A DNA stretch of 64,000 nucleotides from Symsagittifera roscoffensis (Eukaryota; Xenacoelomorpha; Acoela; Convolutidae), in contig NC_087070.1 in assembly GCF_963678635.1 (NCBI RefSeq), forward strand, positions 18,263,318 through 18,327,317, in the 5' to 3' direction. Shown piece by piece: positions 23,400 through 33,590 of the stretch (positions are counted from its first letter, which is position 1; the number at the start of each line of letters is the position of its first letter). The notes under the pieces are model-generated. The model was not told the origin of the DNA and did not search any database. It was given only the letters and a program-made list of their open reading frames with translations. A program made the translations under genes and the position numbers.

Positions 23400-26300
23400 A
23401 GATAGTCCAGATGATGACGATATCTTCCCCTTCCTCGTAGATGCACCCACTGATAGAGGACAGCATATACTTTGCAAGAATTTACTACTAAATTTATTTG
23501 AACCCGGAATCAGCCCATGTAAAGCAGAGTTCCCCGATGTAAAGATCAAAAGACAAATTATTGATCACTATCTGAAAGATATATGTAATTTGACACAACA
23601 CTACGGAATTTACACCATAGAATTCACCTCACCAAACCCGAATCACCGCAAATATGTAATTCAAACAGACGACCTTGTTTTACAATTTTCAAAAGTATTC
23701 TCAGAATATATAAAAAGCATACAATATCATAACTCACAAAGAGCAAACTCCATATTTACTAATGAAGTTTTTGCAATAATATATAGTTATATCTCAATAT
23801 TAGAAAACGAAATCCCAATCTCAAATGTCTCACCGACAGAGACATCCAAACATATAAAGGTACGACATGAAATCACACTATTTTCAACTTTTCTACATAT
23901 AATTAAAGAAAATTTCACCACAGATGATGTTTCACAACATACAAAACATGACTTACAAAAAATTTTGGCATGGTTTATAATAGATTATTTCACACATAAT
24001 ATAGATTTAATTTCACAAGCAAGAAAAAATTTTAGACCTCAAAATTCAAACGATGATACCGCCATCACAGAACAGTCAGACTACGTTTGGGACCCCGAAT
24101 GGTCTCATTATGCATTTATAAATATCCCACAATCAATTGCAAGCCAAGCAATAAGTACAATATCTTATATAAGAGATTATGTAAGAGTAGTACCATTAAC
24201 CATTGACGCAACACCATTAAACTACAATACATTTTTACCTGATACTCGAAATAACAGTTTAAATTCGACCGTCATACACAATGAAAACCTTAATGGAACT
24301 AGAAATCTCACTCAACAAGATATTCAGACACCATGACACTTCATAAATGAAGAAATTGTCCAAACAACAACAACTACACAACAAAGTATTTCACCAATAC
24401 GTCCAAATTTAACAACACCAAGAAATACAAACACTTCGCTAGCACAGGTAACCTTACAATCAACCGTTAAACCTTCGGTTGCTCCAAAATATTCACAAAT
24501 GGATTACCAAACATATAGACCCATGACAATACCGTCAAAAACACGCAGAACATTCACAAGAAACAATTTTGCGGAACATAATTATAATTATACACATTCA
24601 TCAAAAACAAACTATCCTCCACGAAATAATAATAATAATCAAATCAGATCTCGATATTGGAATAATCCAATGGCAACAACCAATTCAGTAAATTTTCAAG
24701 CTAATCCACATCCTCCACAGGATCATAGTGAAAATTACCCATTCTTTCAACAGAATAAAAATAAAAAACAAGCACCTCATCAAACGGATTACCTATCCTC
24801 TGATGATGATCATTTACAACCAGATATATTTGCACCATATACCCAAGAATATCGCGGACAAGGAATGCAGAAACCATATACACATCATAGAAATTTTTCT
24901 CCACACCAGGTAGATACACAAAACCAACAACCAATACAAATGCAAAACCCAATTAATACACAATCTTTTCAACCAATTCAGCCACAAAACCCAATGATTA
25001 CACACTCATATCAACCAACACAAATGCAAAATGAAATACCACTTCCATATTATCTTCAACAACACGAAATAACAAAAAATCAACTTTCTAATTTTTCACA
25101 AATGCCAAATGCAGCAGAATCATTACAAATGACAATGAATCCATACCTTATGGGTGGATCATCAATAACATCAAACAAACCATTTATGGTATTCACAGGA
25201 ACAGACCCTGAATATTCTGTAGAAGATTATTTAAATGCAGTAACAGCAAATTTAATTTTAAATATAGGACCTGAACCAATTAATACGCCACTACATCAAA
25301 ACTGGATACATCGACGCACAGCGTTGATACAGACAACCCTAGACGGCGCAGCCCAAAAACGGTTTTCAGTATTGCCTATAGAAATAAAATCAAATTGGAA
25401 GAGATTTACACAAGAATTTTCAAAAATGTTTGACTCCGAAAGAAATAAACAACAACAAAGAGTTTTATGTAATGAAATTCGCAGATTACCAAATGAAACC
25501 ATCAAACAATTAGCAGTACGTATCGAAACACTAGTTCGAAAAGCATATTCATTAAATACACACGATTATAAAAACACAAAAATGACAGAAATCTTAATGA
25601 TGACCTTAACACCTCAATTAAGGAAAATAGCAATAAAAAAGAGAGCATCCCATCCCTCCTCAATTCGAGAGCCCGATTTAGATTTTCGAAAACTAGTAGA
25701 CAAGCTAGAGCAAGCGGAAATCACAATGAAACTTGAAGAAACAGAAAATCTGAAGTTACAATATGTTAATCGAATTGAAACAAATACCACAAATATCAAT
25801 AATATACAGGATTCAGATACAGACCTTGTTGAAAAAATCACTGAAATACTCAATATTTATGAAAAACACCCAAAATTTAAAGGAAAACCATCTTTCAAAA
25901 AATGGTGTAATTATTGCCGACGATACGGACAAAGAATTTCCGAATGTAGACAAAAACAACAGGACAATCAAAACAAACCTCAAAAATATAAAGAACCGAA
26001 TAAATCATTCAATCAATACATGAAGAAAGATCAAAATCTACCGAACAAAAATGTATACAGCAACAACAGTTCAGGAAAACCAATACCGAACAATACCAAC
26101 TACACGAGAAATCAATCACCATATAACTCAAGTTATAGAGGAAGATCACCAGAACGAAGAAATACACAAAATTCGTCACAAAATCATTACAATAGACCAA
26201 ATAGTCGAAATAACTACTCCAGATCAAATTCAAATACAACACAATTTGTTTCTAGATCTAATTCCCAATCAAGAAATAATTACTATCCAAACAATCAATC

Positions 26301-27633
26301 ACGAAACTCATCATACAATAGAAATAGAAACTACTCCAATAATCGGAATAGAAGTTATTCAAACAACCGAAACCAGAATTACCCGAACAATCAATCAAGG
26401 AATAACTCATATAATAGATCAAACTATAACAGACCAAACAATAATTATCAAAACAGATCACGAAATAATTCACAAAATCGACATTCAAGTTATAATAATC
26501 GTTATAGAAATTATTCCCAATCACCACACAGGAATAATAACCATTATAATAATTCTAACAATCGCCACAGAAGTAGTACACCTAAACATCAAAGAAATAT
26601 TAATCAAGTACAATCAAACCCAGAAACAACATCAGACCCCCCAGGTATTGATGACACAGGAAATAACGAACTACAACTAAATCAAATAAACTGTGAATCA
26701 TCAGATTCAGAAAGTGATACAGAAAACACTACCTCCATAAATATGATAGCAATCGAAAATGACTACGAACCTATTATATATGAACAACCTTTTTCATCAC
26801 ATATATACGAAAATCAATTAGAACTCCTTCACAATTATTATATTGAACTCATCCATTCTACACAAACGGCACAAAAAACTAACGAAATTAACACTACAAA
26901 TCAATCCAATGAAAATAATAAAACAAAATGCTTGAATACAAATCACATCTATCAAAATATACAAAAAGAACAACCCAAAGAAAAAATTTGGACAATACCA
27001 TTTCTTTTAGAAAGTCCAAGAAGCAAAGAATTTCAACCACCAGATCTTGAAATTGATTTTTTAATTGATTCAGGAGCAGAATCAAACATAATAAACATTC
27101 CCACATGGAATGAGATAAAATCACTACACCCAAAGCTAACGCCCCTTGAAACATCCAGTAAACTAGCAACAGCACAAGGATCAACATTAGTAAACTATGG
27201 AAAAATTCAATTATTTCTTCTCCCCACAAGAACAATAGAACAAAATAAAATTTTAAATAAACCATTTAAACAAAAATTCCATATCACTGATATTTAACAC
27301 AATATCATTGGAATACCATTTATCTCTAAATATATACCAACAATCAACATTTTGAATAGTAAAATACTAATCAAAGATAAATACACAAAAACAAAAGACA
27401 CATCCCTAACATTTTTTCAAAGATTAAACAAACAACCACCATTCTTTTCAAAATTTTATCCGATATATAATCAACAAAGAAAACACCTGAAACCACTATC
27501 AGGAAACATATATAATTTTTCAATAAAACAAGTTCACCAATATGATAAAAACAAAACAAACAACAACTCTATATGTCAGATTTTGAATTTAAACCTATCC
27601 ATAAGTTTTTCAAAATCACAATTTCATCCATAA
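23374..27633 (+). pseudogene. gag-pro: gag-pro reading frame with two in-frame stops
   Basis: One frame runs from ATG 23374 to the stop at 27631, broken only by TGA at 24334-24336 and TAA at 27295-27297; without them it would span about 1,420 codons. Order of parts: a helical N-terminal region (23374-24333), a Pro/Gln/Asn-rich linker, a capsid-like stretch (about 25170-25860), one zinc knuckle at about 25909-25950 in which the expected His is Gln, a long Arg/Asn/Ser/Tyr-rich low-complexity tract (about 26050-26600), and an aspartic protease with DSG at 27067-27075. The second stop falls inside the protease. Both stops are one C-to-T change from a sense codon. The frame overlaps pol and ends just after a frameshift signal. 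Either this copy is disabled or the stops are read through; the first is simpler. Confidence 0.8.
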
Positions 27634-30600
27634 AATATTTGAAAAACTCGAATTCAGATATTATTTCTCTACATGTATACAACAGTACACCCTATCAAGT
27701 AACATTCCCTTTAGGACTTTTAGGCTATTGCGAAACCAACGCTACGATATCACCAATACATGAAAAAGCATACCGCGTAAATAATATACTCCAATTATTA
27801 GATATTTGTCAATCTACAATTCTTAATGAAGAATTATCCATAAATAATATAATAAGTAATGAAAAAAGAAATACAGATTATTTCACAAAAACTCCATATT
27901 TCAAACCTACATTCAACATAAGTAACTACACAGAGACTCAACAGACGTTTTTAACAATGTTTAACTTTCAACATTCACAAATAACACAAGACGAATTTGA
28001 TAAATTAGCCAAACAGCTAATAAAATATTCATCAGTCTATGCAACATCTAAATTTGATGTTGGCAAAATCAGTTCATCACTACATCTCCCATTAAAACCT
28101 GACGCAGTTTTCAAAAAACAAAGAGCAAGTAAAGTACCAATTCATTTACACGATAAAGTGAACAGATTACTTGATATTTTAGAACAATACAATATAATCT
28201 CACCGGTAAACAAAGAAGAACAACCAAAAGGTAACACATTTATCAACCCTGTTATCATCCTAGCAAAAGGAGAATCATTAAAAATAGTTCTAGACGCTAG
28301 ATACCTTAATTCACTAATAGACGAATCAAAATGCAATTGGCCTATTGAACCAATACAAGTTATTTTAACAAAAATAAACGGAAAATACTTTACAACCGCA
28401 GATATGAATAGTGCATATAATCAAATGCCACTAGATGAACAATCGCGACGCTTAACACAATTTGTTATTGGAAATCAGCAATATGAATTCAACCGCCTAT
28501 TCTATGGAATATCCATAGGACCAGCAGCATTTTCAGCTTTTATGAGCAAAATTTTTAGACCACTAATACTCAAGAAAAACGCAATCACTTATTTAGACGA
28601 TGTTTTTATGCAATCACAGACAAAAAAAGAAATGTTTAAAGTTTTAGAACATTATCACAAAATACTTCAGAACGAAAATTTGAAGGCCGCCCCCGATAAA
28701 TCACACTTCTTTTTAACACGAGTTAAATTCTTAGGACATAATATAGAAAGAAAAACAATCACCCCATTAAAATCACGCATTGATGCTATTCAAAAACTCC
28801 AACCACCAACAAACAAAAAGAAAATCCAAGAATTCCTTGGAATGTTAAATTTTTTAAGTAAATATGTCTATAAAATGCAATTATACCTAAGACCATTTTA
28901 TAATATACTTAGACAACAAAATAATTTTGAATGGAACACAGAACATCAAGCACGATTTGAAGAAATTAAAAAACTCCTAACTGAAGAAATTAAAAAACTC
29001 CTAACTGAACAAATTTCGAATACAATTCCAGATCCAAATCAACCATTCTATGCAATGTGCGATGCTTCGAATTTTGGCATCGGCGCAGCATTATTACAAT
29101 CACACAATGGCACAAACAAAATGAATCTTATATCAGCAAATTCTCGATTATTCACTCAAGCAGAGCTACGACTCTCAACTCTAATGAGAGAGTGTACAGC
29201 TATAATATATACACTAACAGAATATGAATTTCTGATACTTGGATCAAAACATCCAACAGTTCTTTTCACAGATCACAAACCAATCATTTTTCTCTTTACA
29301 CAAAAATCTAATCCAAATCAGCGAGTTTATAGATTTCAACTAATTCTAATGAAATTCCCAAACTTACATATAGTTTGGACAGCAGGAAAAAATCTTGCAT
29401 TACCAGACACATTAAGTCGAAATACACCACCTGAATTACTTACACGTAAAACTACAGTTGAAATACCCAAAAATAAAAAATTCTACCTTGCAGAAAACGA
29501 AGAATCACCCCGACTAGAATGCAAATATGCAGTAAAAACTGACGTTGAACAATCACAGATAAACAATCTACAACACTTCCCACTCTATTTAGATTGCCAA
29601 AATAATCACTACGAAGTTGATCTACTTGGAACATCAACTTTCAAACCAATTCCATACTCACAATGGATAAAAAATAACATCCAACAAAAAATAGTAAAAC
29701 AACACTCGCATAAAAAAGACCTTTTTCCATTAATTGAAAAAGAAAACCTAACTGATAAAATAAATTTATCAGGACCACAAACAAACGATTCAAAATACAC
29801 AATAAATCAAGTATTTGACCTCCATGACCCACTTGATACAATTCCTTTATCTAAATTAGAAATAGAAAACATTTTTCTCCCCCCAACAGATAAAATTACA
29901 ATTAATACTTTGAAACAATATCAAAATCTTGACCCAGTAATTAGACAACTAAAATCATGGCACAAATATAAAACTAAACCCGTCAAGGCAGATACAACTA
30001 TTTTAGGAAATAAAACACTCCTCCGATATTTTCGAAAATTCAATAATACAACAATTAACGAAAACACAGACCTTCTAGAATACAAATTAAATGAATCTAC
30101 AGTTCCCTGTCTCCCTCTAAGTATGATTCTTATAGCTTTTAATATTTCACATACACAAAACATTAAAGGACACTCTGGATCAGAGAAAACATATTCAAAT
30201 TTCATACAAAACGTTTATTTTCCAAATGCACCAATTTGGATAAAAGTACTATGCAATGATTGTATAGTATGTCAGCTAAATAAACCTTATCCAAATCAAA
30301 AACAAATAGCACAAAAACAAGATTTTAAAGGACAAAGTTTGTACTTTAACCACCGTATTTCATTTGATACAAAAGGACCAATTTCACCATCATCCGAAGG
30401 AAACTCCTACATTATGGTAATTGTTGACGCGTTTACACATTATGTAGCACTTAACCCAGTACCACATTGTAACGCTTATTACGCTTACACAACACTCTAT
30501 GAACACTGGATAGCCAAATTCGGACTACCAGAAATTTTAGTTACAGACAACGGTACAGAATTCATAAATAATGAAATTATCACACTATGTCATCTATATA

Positions 30601-31646
30601 ACATCAAACACAAACCACGTACATCTCACGCACCTTGGACAAACGGCTTAGTCGAAGGTATGAACCGTTCACTACAAGAATATCTTAGATGTATCATCAA
30701 TGGAAATGATACAAGATATACCGAATGGTCAGCAGATGTAAAACTATTTCCCTTAGCATATAATTCACAAATCACGACAACTCTAGGAATGACACCATAT
30801 GAAATGGTTTTTAATCAAAAGCCACGCAAACCGATTATGTTTACAGCAAACTCTCATAAAAATGCACAAAGTTATTGTCAACCGAATAAAGAATCAATTT
30901 GTTACAACTTACCTTTACATACACACGATGAAGATCATTTTCATCACCCACAAATTCTTAAATTAGCCTCCGGTACACACACCGAATGGATTTTAAACAG
31001 AGATAAAAAACACAATGAAATTTACCAAAAAGTAACAAAAAAGTTGTTACAAAGACAAAACATTAATGAACAAATAAATTCACGCTTTACACCAGCCTCC
31101 GATTTAAAAATTGGAACATTTGTTTTAATACCCAATTTTAACACTCAAAAAGGAATCTCTAAAAAACTACAACCCCTTCGTAAAGGACCATACCAAATAA
31201 TTGCCAAACCCACTGATGTCACATATAAAATTACCGCCTCAGTCAAAAAAGAAATTGTTCAACACCGAAACAACCTATTACCTTATTACACAAAAGAGTA
31301 CGCACTACGCGAACTAACTCAATTATATTCTTTCACAGGTTTAAAAGTTATTCAAAATTATTCACATACGGAAAATAAAACAAAGGAACAACATGACATT
31401 CACCTCGATAACCAAAATAAAAAATCAACTACAACAGAAAACAATACAAAAAAGCTAGATCAAAATACACCACAAAAAGAAAGAAAAAATAGAAAAATGA
31501 TAGAAAAAATAATACCTCAAGAACAAATCGACAAATCAGAACATAGAGAGTCATCACGACTTAGAAATCAACCACGTAAAAACTATAAAACATTCATTCC
31601 ACAATCTAAAATATTAAAGAAAGTCGAATTTCAAAAACAGCTTTAA
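27573..31646 (+). CDS. pol: Pol: reverse transcriptase, RNase H, integrase
   Basis: An intact 1357-residue frame that copies element RNA to DNA and inserts it. The first ATG is 27573, but expression is expected by -1 frameshifting, entering at 27594. Reverse transcriptase occupies about residues 190-400 with the active-site YLDD at 340-343. RNase H follows (MCDASNFGIGAALLQ and a later TDHKP block). Integrase has a His/Cys zinc region from His860 (H-x-H then CNDC, CIVC) and a catalytic triad Asp932, Asp992, Glu1028 with the standard 35-residue gap, then a GPY/F-like region near residue 1200 and a Lys-rich tail. An exact 24-bp tandem duplication (28959-29006) repeats eight residues between RT and RNase H without breaking the frame. 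No stops, in contrast with gag-pro and env. Confidence 0.95.
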   Translation: MSDFEFKPIHKFFKITISSIKYLKNSNSDIISLHVYNSTPYQVTFPLGLLGYCETNATISPIHEKAYRVNNILQLLDICQSTILNEELSINNIISNEKRNTDYFTKTPYFKPTFNISNYTETQQTFLTMFNFQHSQITQDEFDKLAKQLIKYSSVYATSKFDVGKISSSLHLPLKPDAVFKKQRASKVPIHLHDKVNRLLDILEQYNIISPVNKEEQPKGNTFINPVIILAKGESLKIVLDARYLNSLIDESKCNWPIEPIQVILTKINGKYFTTADMNSAYNQMPLDEQSRRLTQFVIGNQQYEFNRLFYGISIGPAAFSAFMSKIFRPLILKKNAITYLDDVFMQSQTKKEMFKVLEHYHKILQNENLKAAPDKSHFFLTRVKFLGHNIERKTITPLKSRIDAIQKLQPPTNKKKIQEFLGMLNFLSKYVYKMQLYLRPFYNILRQQNNFEWNTEHQARFEEIKKLLTEEIKKLLTEQISNTIPDPNQPFYAMCDASNFGIGAALLQSHNGTNKMNLISANSRLFTQAELRLSTLMRECTAIIYTLTEYEFLILGSKHPTVLFTDHKPIIFLFTQKSNPNQRVYRFQLILMKFPNLHIVWTAGKNLALPDTLSRNTPPELLTRKTTVEIPKNKKFYLAENEESPRLECKYAVKTDVEQSQINNLQHFPLYLDCQNNHYEVDLLGTSTFKPIPYSQWIKNNIQQKIVKQHSHKKDLFPLIEKENLTDKINLSGPQTNDSKYTINQVFDLHDPLDTIPLSKLEIENIFLPPTDKITINTLKQYQNLDPVIRQLKSWHKYKTKPVKADTTILGNKTLLRYFRKFNNTTINENTDLLEYKLNESTVPCLPLSMILIAFNISHTQNIKGHSGSEKTYSNFIQNVYFPNAPIWIKVLCNDCIVCQLNKPYPNQKQIAQKQDFKGQSLYFNHRISFDTKGPISPSSEGNSYIMVIVDAFTHYVALNPVPHCNAYYAYTTLYEHWIAKFGLPEILVTDNGTEFINNEIITLCHLYNIKHKPRTSHAPWTNGLVEGMNRSLQEYLRCIINGNDTRYTEWSADVKLFPLAYNSQITTTLGMTPYEMVFNQKPRKPIMFTANSHKNAQSYCQPNKESICYNLPLHTHDEDHFHHPQILKLASGTHTEWILNRDKKHNEIYQKVTKKLLQRQNINEQINSRFTPASDLKIGTFVLIPNFNTQKGISKKLQPLRKGPYQIIAKPTDVTYKITASVKKEIVQHRNNLLPYYTKEYALRELTQLYSFTGLKVIQNYSHTENKTKEQHDIHLDNQNKKSTTTENNTKKLDQNTPQKERKNRKMIEKIIPQEQIDKSEHRESSRLRNQPRKNYKTFIPQSKILKKVEFQKQL
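27588..27648 (+). promoter_or_regulatory. -1 programmed ribosomal frameshift signal (gag-pro to pol)
   Basis: In the gag-pro/pol overlap the heptamer T TTA AAC (27588-27594) sits in the correct gag-pro phase for a -1 slip, and slipping places the ribosome in the pol frame at 27594. After a nine-base spacer an 11-bp stem can form between 27604-27614 (AGTTTTTCAAA) and 27638-27648 with a 23-base loop. UUUAAAC, 5-9 base spacer and downstream stem are the known requirements. The stem is AT-rich, so its stability is modest. Confidence 0.75.
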
Positions 31647-31962
31647 ATTTATATTTAATAATTTTTGCACCTCTGAAATATTTTGAACTTTCATTTTTCA
31701 AAATAACATGCTGACAAATACGCAACGATTCTAGTTCATAATTAGCCAATAGGATTCATCCAATCCGTCACCTTCTCTAACTCTAACACAGATCAACTAG
31801 ACGAACGATATTAAACTCCAGGCATATCTATAACTATAACTTTGCCCCCAACAATTTTTCACGAAACTCGACCCACTTGTCAAAAAACCAATAAATAATT
31901 CGACCACACTTGAAAATTGCCTCAAACAACAAAAAATATTCGATCGAGAAGCCATTTCTTAA

Positions 31963-32193
31963 ATGCTCTTCTCTCGACCAGTTACCATAATTCTAAACAT
32001 TCTCGCAAACTTTTTCACAATATTTAAACCTTTCATCATATTTCTTTTTGATACCTTTGAATCTTTTATAATAATCTTAATCATTTTTTGCAATATTTTT
32101 TTAATTTTCTATTCCATATTTGAAATATACCTCCAGCTTTCAAAAGCTATTGACTATATCCACAGGTACGATTCACAAAACTTATCTAAATGA
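31963..32193 (+). CDS. small membrane protein 1
   Basis: 76 residues from ATG 31963, mostly hydrophobic (Ile/Phe/Leu-rich), with two probable membrane segments between about residues 8-30 and 34-60 and a short polar C-terminus. Its TGA stop (32191-32193) overlaps the ATG of the next ORF as ATGA. Not recognised. A viroporin-like or envelope-accessory role would be a guess. Confidence 0.5.
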   Translation: MLFSRPVTIILNILANFFTIFKPFIIFLFDTFESFIIILIIFCNIFLIFYSIFEIYLQLSKAIDYIHRYDSQNLSK

Positions 32194-32378
32194 TACGAAC
32201 CATTTTTAGTAGAACAGATATTTTTTTACTATTTGTAATTTTTATAACATTTCTATCATCCCTCATCTTGACAATATGCAAATGTATAAAGAAAGCAATT
32301 ATCACATTCGCCCTAGCAACAATCCTCCTAATACTTTTTTTAGAAGAATACTACAATAAACATAAATTTTTTCACTAA
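32190..32378 (+). CDS. small membrane protein 2
   Basis: 62 residues starting within the ATGA overlap with the previous ORF. Two hydrophobic stretches (about residues 9-29 and 34-52) flank a basic CKCIKK turn, and the end is charged. The overlap suggests translation by termination and re-initiation. Function unknown. Confidence 0.5.
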   Translation: MIRTIFSRTDIFLLFVIFITFLSSLILTICKCIKKAIITFALATILLILFLEEYYNKHKFFH

Positions 32379-32386
32379 AAGAATAG

Positions 32387-33565
32387 ATCAAAAACCATCA
32401 AAAATTGCTAACCAACAATCACACAGTCAGTCTTCACCGACATCATCCCAGGAAAACCCGACCCCCACCTTCAACTACCCAAAACCCCCAAACATCTACA
32501 CGAATTTCTTTTCAAGATAACCCATATACCTTTGAAGAACGACACGCTCGCTTATCAGAACCACTAGAACCAGTTCAACGACAAGCACCTCTAAGCGAAC
32601 CAACATATAACTTATACCCAACACTACCACAAGAATTAAGTAGAATACGAAATCCTAGTCAAAACCAAAATACAGTCGAAATAAATAGACAAATTATACA
32701 TCCTCGACGAAACAGAAATTTTCAAACTCCCCGAGTTCATTTTGATATACCTCAATCCCCATCACAAAGTACACCAGAAAACCCCATTGGTATATTACCA
32801 GAAACCCCTACGCTTCTTTCACAACGTAGCACCTCAAGCCTACCATCAGATTACTTAGGTTCAACACCAACATCTGAACAAATACGTGAAAAACCCTTTA
32901 ACCCTACAAACCAAACATCACGACTACCATACTGGACAACACATTCATTCACACAAGGTGAACCAAATTTAATCAATGATCCAATAGATATTTCTACGGA
33001 TACAACAACATCCTCATTACTACCAGAAACATTATCACTACCATCAACACCATCAATAAGCCAGATTTCACCACCACCTTTTAACTTAAATTTCCCAAAT
33101 AACCTCGACGCTAGATATCGAGAACAATCATCAACAAATATTCCTTTAAGACTAGACTGGAATACATTCACAGCACCTCCACCATTATTTGGACAACACC
33201 TAGAAAGTAACCGACTCTACAACTGGGCACTAAATAGACTACAATATAGACAAGACATTCACGAAGACATTCGTGCTCATAACATCCAAATACTCCAACA
33301 GAATAGTCTACAATTAAAATTTGAAATCACGGTTAAATTAAACAACATTACTCAACATCCCTATCCATTAAATCCACCAAATATAACAGCTCAATCCCTA
33401 CCACCACCATTTATAACAACTGAAGTAATATACAAATACGACAGATATACCAAAAAGACAATTGGTTACATCACATTTTATAACCCATACTCAGATTGTC
33501 ATACACATGTATATTCTAAAAATTTTAATTTTTCTCCAACTCCTTTTTTTAATAACCTCAAATGA
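32387..33565 (+). CDS. open frame of about 393 codons with no methionine codon
   Basis: The frame opens after TAG 32384-32386 and runs to the TGA at 33563. It contains not one ATG, yet shows the A-rich codon use of the neighbouring genes. The first two thirds are Pro/Ser/Thr/Asn/Gln-rich; the last third is a more ordinary mixed domain (from about 33130) with tryptophans and charged helices. Translation needs a spliced upstream exon, a frameshift, or a non-AUG start. It may be the N-terminal part of the env-like gene that follows in another frame. I do not recognise it. Confidence 0.55.
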   Translation: MKNHQKLLTNNHTVSLHRHHPRKTRPPPSTTQNPQTSTRISFQDNPYTFEERHARLSEPLEPVQRQAPLSEPTYNLYPTLPQELSRIRNPSQNQNTVEINRQIIHPRRNRNFQTPRVHFDIPQSPSQSTPENPIGILPETPTLLSQRSTSSLPSDYLGSTPTSEQIREKPFNPTNQTSRLPYWTTHSFTQGEPNLINDPIDISTDTTTSSLLPETLSLPSTPSISQISPPPFNLNFPNNLDARYREQSSTNIPLRLDWNTFTAPPPLFGQHLESNRLYNWALNRLQYRQDIHEDIRAHNIQILQQNSLQLKFEITVKLNNITQHPYPLNPPNITAQSLPPPFITTEVIYKYDRYTKKTIGYITFYNPYSDCHTHVYSKNFNFSPTPFFNNLK

Positions 33566-33590
33566 AAACATAAACCCTTCCCCCCGCACA

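Noticed and set aside
26051-26680. 209-codon open frame overlapping gag in another frame
   Set aside because: It is the shadow of the low-complexity Arg/Asn/Ser tract; its Ile/Thr-rich text follows from the repeated codons and the gag frame explains the sequence better.
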